This document shows positions 57,560-64,000 of a DNA stretch of 64,000 bases, in pieces (position 1 is the first letter of the stretch; each line of letters opens with the position of its first letter). The DNA comes from Phocoena phocoena. Lineage: Eukaryota; Chordata; Mammalia; Artiodactyla; Phocoenidae. Both the position numbers and the translations under genes were made by a program. The stretch lies in NCBI RefSeq assembly GCF_963924675.1, contig NC_089220.1, forward strand, positions 48,556,639 to 48,620,638. The letters are read 5' to 3'. The notes below the pieces were generated by a model. That model worked only from the letters and a program-made list of their open reading frames with translations, did no database searches and was not told the origin of the DNA.

Positions 57560-57575
57560 AAAAATCAAGCAGTGA

Positions 57576-57934
57576 AAAGTGTAACATCATGTGAAGAAAG
57601 ACAGGTTCTTAAAATCAAGCCTAAGGCTCATTTCCTCTTCCATTTGTATTTTTAAAAATCTGTATTTATCTATCATCTATCTAGCTATGTATTTATTGAT
57701 CTATCCATCCTAGATTTTGTATTCTTTAATAGAGGGATATAAAAGAAGAAAAAGTAAAAATCTTCCTGTACCATAACCCCTGCTGTAATTAAAAATAAAA
57801 GTAATTCATATAGAAGACCATCAAATCCAATGATAGAGAACAATACACGGTGTAAAGGACCTCTCCAGGACCACAGCAGACCTTCTCCGCCAAGAAACAC
57901 TTATCAAAGTTTTATCATTATATAAGCATGATAT
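57576..57934. other. Unique DNA with (ATCT)-like patch
   Basis: A tctatcatctatctagc microsatellite-like tract lies at 57665-57712. Nothing else recognised. Confidence 0.45.
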
Positions 57935-58195
57935 AATGATAAAATGATAATAGGTAACATTTATTGGGTGACTACTATGTGTCTGGAACTATTCTAAGAC
58001 CTTGCTATATATTAAATTTTAAGTCTACAACATAGTTATATTTTCATCCACAATTTATATAAGAAAAAAGTGAGGCACAGAGAAGTAAACTCACTTACCC
58101 AAAGTGACATGCTTAGTCAGAGGCGGAGGCAAGATTTGAACTCGAGAAGTCTGAATTCAGAATCCAGGCTCTTAACCACTGCACTGTGCTAGCAA
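57935..58195 (-). repeat. MIR SINE, nearly full length
   Basis: The antisense MIR is complete: ataggtaacatttattgggt, gactactatgtgtctggaac, agtgaggcacagagaagtaa, actcacttacccaaagtgac, gatttgaactcgagaagtct, and the tRNA-like end ctcttaaccactgcactgtg. Confidence 0.92.
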
Positions 58196-59362
58196 ACTAC
58201 ATGTGTTAATTTGTATATTTTAGTACATAAAATGCTAATTTGTGTGCATGCATGTGTATACGAAAACAGGCAACTCTAAAATGGCAAGAAGCATGCATGG
58301 TCTAAGCAGCTGAGCTCTTTCCCCAACTCCGCATCTTTCTGGAGGCTTTACCCATGACCTTGCCGGCACAACATAATCTGCAAAGCACATTTACATCATC
58401 TTTGTAATAACCATCTGCTTCCCACTATATGCATTTTATTGTGCACAATTCCGTCAACAGCATTGTCACGTAACACACTTCCAGACTACGAACACTGAAT
58501 ACAGGCAACTTTAGTAAGTCTGCTTTTACACTTAGGTGGAACCTAAATTGCAGGTGTGCATGTGCTCAGCAGTTCACTTCGTGACCAGGACTTGATGCTC
58601 TAAATGCAGGAGTCATCAGGTGCTAGGGCAGTTCCAAGGCAAACAATTTGGGTAGGACCTTGAAGTTGTCACCATCCTATTCTACATCACAAAGGCCAGA
58701 TGGCCAATGAAACTAAGCTGGCTGGGCAGCCACGCAGTAAACATTTAGTGAAGACCAACCATATCAAGAGCATTGTGTTAGGCGTCAAAGACATCAGGTA
58801 TGTGGGTTCTATATTGAGAGTTGATTGCCTAGTTCACAAGCCATGGCCATAGCCAGTGGTTTTCCAGGTCTGGGTGCCCCAGGCTCTGTGCAGGTGCTTT
58901 CCAGGGCCATGGAATGCTGAAGCGATGGTTCATCTGGTCCTCCATTCTTACCCTACCCCACCAGAGGTTCCTCTCCTGCCTGTCTCATGTGCTGGGTGTC
59001 AGCATAACATTTTATATTTACAAAAGCTTTCAGTACTCAAAATAACTTGAAAGTCATTTCCCTAAGGTATTAGGTTTGCTTAAAGTAAAAAAAAAAAAAA
59101 AACTTAATTCACTTTGGTCAATTCTGCTTTTATCTTCAGGTAGTCATACAGCTTGAATGAACATATCATTTTATATCTAAATGCTTATTTTATTTTTTTC
59201 TGATTATGTATTTATATACCTCTACTGTTCAAAATGTTTAAAATATAGAGAGGTTTCAAAACTGTAGTCCTAATTCCCTGAGATAATTACTTGTTTACAT
59301 TGTATTGTATTTCTGTGTGGTTTTTATCCTATGCAGGTCACATCTTTAGCTTACATTTTTAT
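58196..59362. other. Unique non-coding DNA
   Basis: About 1.2 kb with nothing named. An A15-16 run lies at 59088-59102. Confidence 0.4.
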
Positions 59363-59467
59363 AAAATGAGAAGCATACAAAAATTTGCATGCCATCTTTG
59401 CACAGGTGTCATGCTAACGTCCCCTTATTGTTCCAATCTGAGTACACGTGCTGCTGAAATAGTGTAC
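59363..59467 (-). pseudogene. U6 snRNA pseudogene, antisense
   Basis: The block reads as the reverse complement of U6 spliceosomal RNA. It has aatttgcatgccatctttgc (U6 gatgacacgcaaatt region), ggtgtcatgctaacgtcccc (the agcatggccc region), tattgttccaatctgagtac (the ttggaacgata region), and cgtgctgctgaaatagtgta (the 5' gtgctcgcttcggcagcac region). About 105 bp, the length of U6, with many substitutions. It is therefore a dead copy rather than a working snRNA gene. I see no proximal promoter elements upstream. U6 pseudogenes are abundant in mammals and are made by L1 retrotransposition. Confidence 0.85.
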
Positions 59468-61218
59468 ATTAATTTTATATTATGTATTGCATTTTCAATT
59501 TCTATTATATTTTAACTTTGCCCACAGCAGGATTTATTTTTGGTCTGAGTCCTCCAGGCCAAATCTAATTTGTTCTAGTTGCTGGGGAAATTTCTAGCAT
59601 AGGAAGTATTTTCAGTCCAGAGGGACATGCAACACTCTCTTTCCAAATCCCTGAAGGGGTACACTTGTGCAAATTTGTCAAATCCACGATTTTATGATGA
59701 TGCTAAGATGCAGATACTTGTGACTGAACTTTAAATTCATGTTCCATTTCCTAGAGCCCTTTCTAAAAAAGTAGAAGGGAAAAACAGGCATTCTCATTAT
59801 GGTGCTACTACTCCTGAAACATGGTTCTGAAGGATTTTATAACAGCAATATGATGGACAGACACCTAAACAACAAAGCTAACTGAAACATGTAAAGCCTG
59901 TCTGTTCTGCAAAGGCTAAGTTTAACTTGCCCATCATTTGTTATATTACTCTTGTCCCTGCTTTCTAGATTTATGTCTTCACGTAGAAATAGCCACACAT
60001 AAAATATGCAACTAAAATGATATTGTTTGCATGTCATTCATAACCTAAAATTTTCTAGGTTAAGACCAGATTATTTTCTGGCATTTAGAAATAAGACATT
60101 TTATATAAGAACCCATTTTTGATTTGATGAATGGTCTTGGGTAAATCAGTATGAGGTATATTTAAGCCACTTTCAAAATTCTGCTAAAGAACAAATCTAA
60201 GAAACAACTAAATTAAGAATGTCATCTTTTCACTTTATATTTCCACAGATGAGTTATTTAAATGACCTTTAATCCTGGTACATTTAAAATGATTACTACA
60301 ATCAAAGGTATTCATTCCATACACCACATTTTCAATTGCATATTAAGTGAGTACTCAACACTGCTCAGAAAAAGGTCTACATAAATAAGTAGGTTTAAAC
60401 CAGCTGTGACCAAAAATATGATTTGTTCAGAGATAAACATTTATGGTACACAAGCATCACTTCTACTCTTTACAAATTTGTCTTGGTGAGTTAAAGAAAA
60501 GTAGGGAAACAGAATTTTAGGGATGAAATAAGACCTGATCATTTCAGAATATGTATTAAGCTCCCCACATGCCACTTCCAATGCCAAGATTCCAGTGAGA
60601 AAGGTGGGTAGGCCGCGGGTCTCTATCTTGTACTGGCTCGTGTCTGAGCAGAATCTCAGTGTCTTCTACAGAATAGATGTGAGACTTGGACCCAAGATGT
60701 ACTCCAGGGAGAAGGAATAGATGGGGTCATGGCTGAAATCTGTGTCTACAAAGTACACAGAGCAATTCCCTGAAACTGGCGACCCTGGGAGACTAATCTG
60801 TCATATCACAGCATCTCTTTATTGGAAATTTATTATTTCAAAACACTTGGCCCCTGCAAGTCTCTTTTATTTCTTTTTCTTCTTCTTTTGGTTGAGGTTA
60901 AGACCTACCTCTTAGCTAGGGTTTTTGCACTTAAGTTTCTTAACCTGCCCACCAATATCAACAAATCAATGTTTCTCTGCCATGAATTTAAATAAAAATG
61001 ATGCCAGTCCTTGTTTTTAAGGCTATACATTCTCTACTGGAAGACAAAAGACATAAATATGTAAATGTTTCCTGAAGATTCAAGTACCTTGTGTTTCATA
61101 TTCCCTGAGACATATCACAGTATGATTGTTGGAAGAATATGATGGTAATACTTCTTTCACATTATGTACTCCAATCTTGTTTTAGCTCTTTACATTCTAC
61201 CATACCAAAAATACTTAC
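59468..61218. other. Unique non-coding DNA
   Basis: About 1.7 kb with no named repeat or exon. A TTC/T-rich patch lies at 60870-60892. The 64-codon frame at 60721-60915 is unsupported. Confidence 0.4.
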
Positions 61219-62583
61219 TACTGGACTTTCAAGATGGTGGAGAAGTAAGATGTGAAGATCACCTTCCTCCCCACTATACATCAAAAATACATCTACATGT
61301 GGAACAACTCCTACAGAACCTTATTGAACACTGGTAGAAGACCTCAGAACAAGAAAACAAGGCAAGAAAATCCCCATGAACCTGGGTAGGGCAAAAGAAA
61401 AATGAAAAAAAAAAAAAAAAAAAACAGACAAAGGAATAGAGATGGGACCAGCGCCTCTGGGAGGGAGCTGTGAAGGAGGAAAAGTTTCCACACACTAGGA
61501 AGCCCCCTCACTGGCAGAGACGGCGGGGAGCTTTGGAGCCACAGAGGAGAGCACAGCAACAGGGGTGCAGAGTGCAAAGCAGAGAGATTCCCACACAGAG
61601 GATCGGGGCTAACCAGCACTCACCAGCCTGAGACGCTAGTCTGTTCACTCGCTGGGGCAGGTGGGGGCTGGGAGCTGAGGCTTGGGCTTCAGAGGTCGGA
61701 TCCCAGGGAAAGGACTGGGGTTGGCTGCCTGAACACAGCTTGAAAGGGGGCTAGTGTGCCACATCCAGCTGGGAGGGAGTCCGGGAAAAAGTGTGAACCT
61801 GCCAAAGAGGCAAGAGACCATTGTTTCAGGGTGTGCAAGGATTGGACCCCAGAGGTGGGCACAGACCACCACCGCTGCTGCTACTGTCACCAAGGGTCCT
61901 GTGTGCAAACACAGGTCACTCCCCACACCCTCCCACGAGCCTGTGCAGCCCGCCACTGCCAGGGTCCTGTGATTCAGGGCCAACTTTCCCAGGAGAATAC
62001 ACAGCACGCCTCAGGCTGTTGCAACTTCACACTGGCCTCTGCCACTGCAGGCTCGCCGCACACATCCCAACTGTGACTGCCGTATCCCTCCCACTCCCCG
62101 GACTGAGTGAGCAAGTGAGCCCTAATCAGCTGCTGCTTTAACCCCTTCCTGTCTGGGTGGGGAGCAGACACCCGAGGGTGGTCTACATGCAGAGGCGGGG
62201 CCAAAACCAAAGGTGAGCCCCAGGAGCTGTGCGAACAAAGAAGAGAAAGGGAAATCTCTCTGTGCAGCCTCAGGAGTAGTGGATTAAATCTCCACAATCA
62301 GCTTGGTGAACCCTGAATCTGTGGAATATCTCAATAGACAATGAATGTTCCCAAAATTGAGGCAGTGGACTTCAGGGGCAACTGTGGACTTCGGGTTTGC
62401 AATCTGTGTTTGACTTGGTTTTCGTTTTATGGTTATCTTAGTTTAGTTTTTAGTGATTGTTTTCAGTTGTGGGTTTCTTTATTGGTTTGGTTGCTCTCTC
62501 ACTTTTCTTTTTTCTTCTCTTTTTGTAAGTGTCTGTTTCTTTGTGTGATTTTCTCTATATAGTTTTGCTTTTACCATTTGTTT
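61219..62583 (+). mobile_element. L1 5' UTR (internal promoter region), sense
   Basis: It starts ctggactttcaagatggtgg, then agatgtgaagatcaccttcc, acatctacatgtggaacaac, ctcctacagaaccttattga. A GC-rich stretch at 61440-62280 and agtggattaaatctccacaa, tttggttgctctctcacttt, tatagttttgcttttaccat follow. This is the 5' UTR layout of cetartiodactyl L1 as I recognise it, including an A-rich tract at 61407-61424. The GC-rich part yields several 70-120-codon frames on both strands; none is a gene. The 5' UTR ends at about 62583, where an ORF2 segment begins without any ORF1. Confidence 0.85.
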
Positions 62584-62586
62584 TGG

Positions 62587-64000
62587 GATAGATCATATCC
62601 TGGGTCACAAATCAAGCCTCGGTAAATTTAAGAAAATTGAAATCGTATCAAGTATCTTTTCTGACCACGATGCTATGAGACTAGAGGGAAAAAAACTAAA
62701 AAATACAAACACATGGAGGCTAAACAATATGCTACTAAATAACCAATAGATCACTGAAGAAATCAAAGAGGAAATCAAAAAATACCTAGAAAAAAATGAC
62801 AATGAAAACACAATGACCCAAAACCTATGGGATGCAGCAAAAGCAGTTCTAAGAGGGAAGTTTATAGCAATACAGTCCTACTTCAAAAAACAAGAAAAAT
62901 CTCAAATAAACAATCTAACCTTACACCTAAAGCAATTAGAGAAAGAAAAACAAAAAAACCCCCAAAGTTAGCAGAAGGAAAGAAAACATAAAGATCAGAT
63001 CAGAAATAAATGAAAAAGAAATGAAGGAAACCATAGCAAAGATCAATAAAACTAAAAGCTGGTTCTTTGAAAAGATAAACAAAATTGATAAACAATTAGC
63101 CAGAATCATCAGGAAAAAAGGAAGAAGACTCAAATCAACAGAATTAGAAATGAAAAAGAAGAAGTAATGACTGAGACTACAGAAATACAAAGGATCATGA
63201 GAGACTACTACAAGAAACTATATGCCAACAAAATGGACAACCTGGAAGAAATGGACAAATTCTTAGAAAAGTACAACCTTCCGAGACTGAACCAGGAAGA
63301 AATAGAAAATACGAACAGACCAATCACAAGCACAGAAACTGAAACTGTGATTAAAAATTTTCCAACAAACAAAAGCCCAGAACCAGATGGCTTCACAGGT
63401 GAATTCTATCAAACACTTAGAGAAGAGCTAACACCTATCTTTCTCAAACTCTTCCAAAATATAGCAGAGGGAGGAACACTCCCAAACTCATTCTATGAGG
63501 CCACCATCACCCTATACCAAAACCAGACAAAGATGTGACAAAAAAAGAAAACCACAGGCCAATATCACTGATGAACATAGATGCAAAAATCGTCAACAAA
63601 ATACTAGCAAACAGAATTCAACAGCACATTAAAATGATCAAATACTGTGATCAAGTGGGATTTATCCCAGGAATGCAAGGATTCTTCAATACACACAAAT
63701 CAATCAATGTGATACACCATATTAACAAACTGAAGGATAAAAACCATATGATAATCTCAGTAGATGCAGAAAAAGCTTCTGACAAAATTCAACACCAATT
63801 TATGATAAATACTCTCCAGAAAGTGGGCATAGAGGGAACCTACTTCAACATAATAAAGGCCATATATGACAAACCCACAGACAACATCATCCCCAATGGT
63901 GAAAAACTGAAAGCATTTCCACTAAGATCAGGAACCAGACAAGGTTGCCCACTCTCACCACTATTACTCAACATGGTTTTGGAAGTTTTAGCCATGGCAA
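62587..64000 (+). pseudogene. L1 ORF2 (late endonuclease to reverse transcriptase), truncated and frameshifted
   Basis: Reading begins inside the endonuclease domain (ILGHKSSLGKFKKIEI). The SDH endonuclease motif is kept (62660-62668). A TAG replaces a Trp codon at about 62747-62749. Frame changes occur near 62955, 63165 and 63525. The longest open piece (63167-63538, 123 codons) holds [12 protein letters not shown] and [12 protein letters not shown], where most L1s have Gly for the Glu. RT landmarks continue with [38 protein letters not shown] (Ser for Phe next to the catalytic Asp) and [11 protein letters not shown]. The YADD-type motif lies beyond the window. ORF1 and the N-terminal endonuclease are absent, so the copy cannot move on its own. 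Confidence 0.93.

Noticed and set aside
61645..62297. Several 70-120-codon frames on both strands
   Set aside because: All lie in the GC-rich L1 5' UTR, where chance frames are common.
1..64000. CRISPR arrays, operons, bacterial genes or a prokaryotic defence system
   Set aside because: The DNA is mammalian; no regular direct-repeat/spacer pattern and no prokaryotic gene was seen.

Overview
This window is eukaryotic, mammalian and almost certainly cetacean DNA. The main reason is eight insertions of tRNA-Glu-derived SINEs of the CHR (cetacean-hippo-ruminant) type: six short CHR-2-like copies and two longer CHR-1-like copies. Several are very similar to one another and keep intact target-site duplications (TSDs). 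No ruminant BovB or Bov-tA elements were seen. The placement comes from recognising repeat families by eye, not from a database search, and it cannot be taken to species level.

I find no protein-coding exon or gene that I can defend. The open frames over 60 codons are short and lack family signatures. Most lie in repeats: SINE tails, L1 fragments, GA or ATCC microsatellites and a mariner. The window looks like an intergenic or deep-intronic stretch built up in layers. The oldest layer is MIR, L2, MER5A, MLT1 and old L1M fragments. Above it lie ERV-type solo LTRs and a mariner, then younger L1 and CHR insertions.

Layout. 0-11 kb: MIR, L2 and MER5A remnants, three CHR SINEs, a 119-bp tandem duplication at 5.1 kb and a probable hAT remnant at 9.3 kb. 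11-18 kb: a truncated L1 with a perfect 17-bp TSD inside an older L1, a 1.1-kb antisense old L1, an L1 3' UTR at 16.8 kb and two CHR SINEs. 18-24 kb: an MLT1 LTR, a CHR-1 SINE, a MER5A and mostly unique DNA. 24.6-25.9 kb: a full-length mariner with TIRs, a TA duplication and a dead DD34D transposase. 26-37 kb: L1M fragments, the 3' kilobase of an L1, microsatellites and a MER5A. 38.7-41.4 kb: two LTR-like elements. 42-48 kb: CHR-2, L1, MER5A, L2 and L1 ORF2 fragments. 48-55 kb: largely unique DNA with a small CpG-rich patch. 56-57.6 kb: a twin-primed (5'-inverted) L1 with a CHR-1 SINE nested at its 5' edge. 59.4 kb: a U6 snRNA pseudogene. 61.2 kb to the window end: an L1 whose 5' UTR is joined straight to the middle of ORF2, with ORF1 missing.

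Nothing here forms an operon or a gene system. The informative content is a mobile-element record, plus a few unique non-coding stretches that may be regulatory. I see no evidence of a new functional system.
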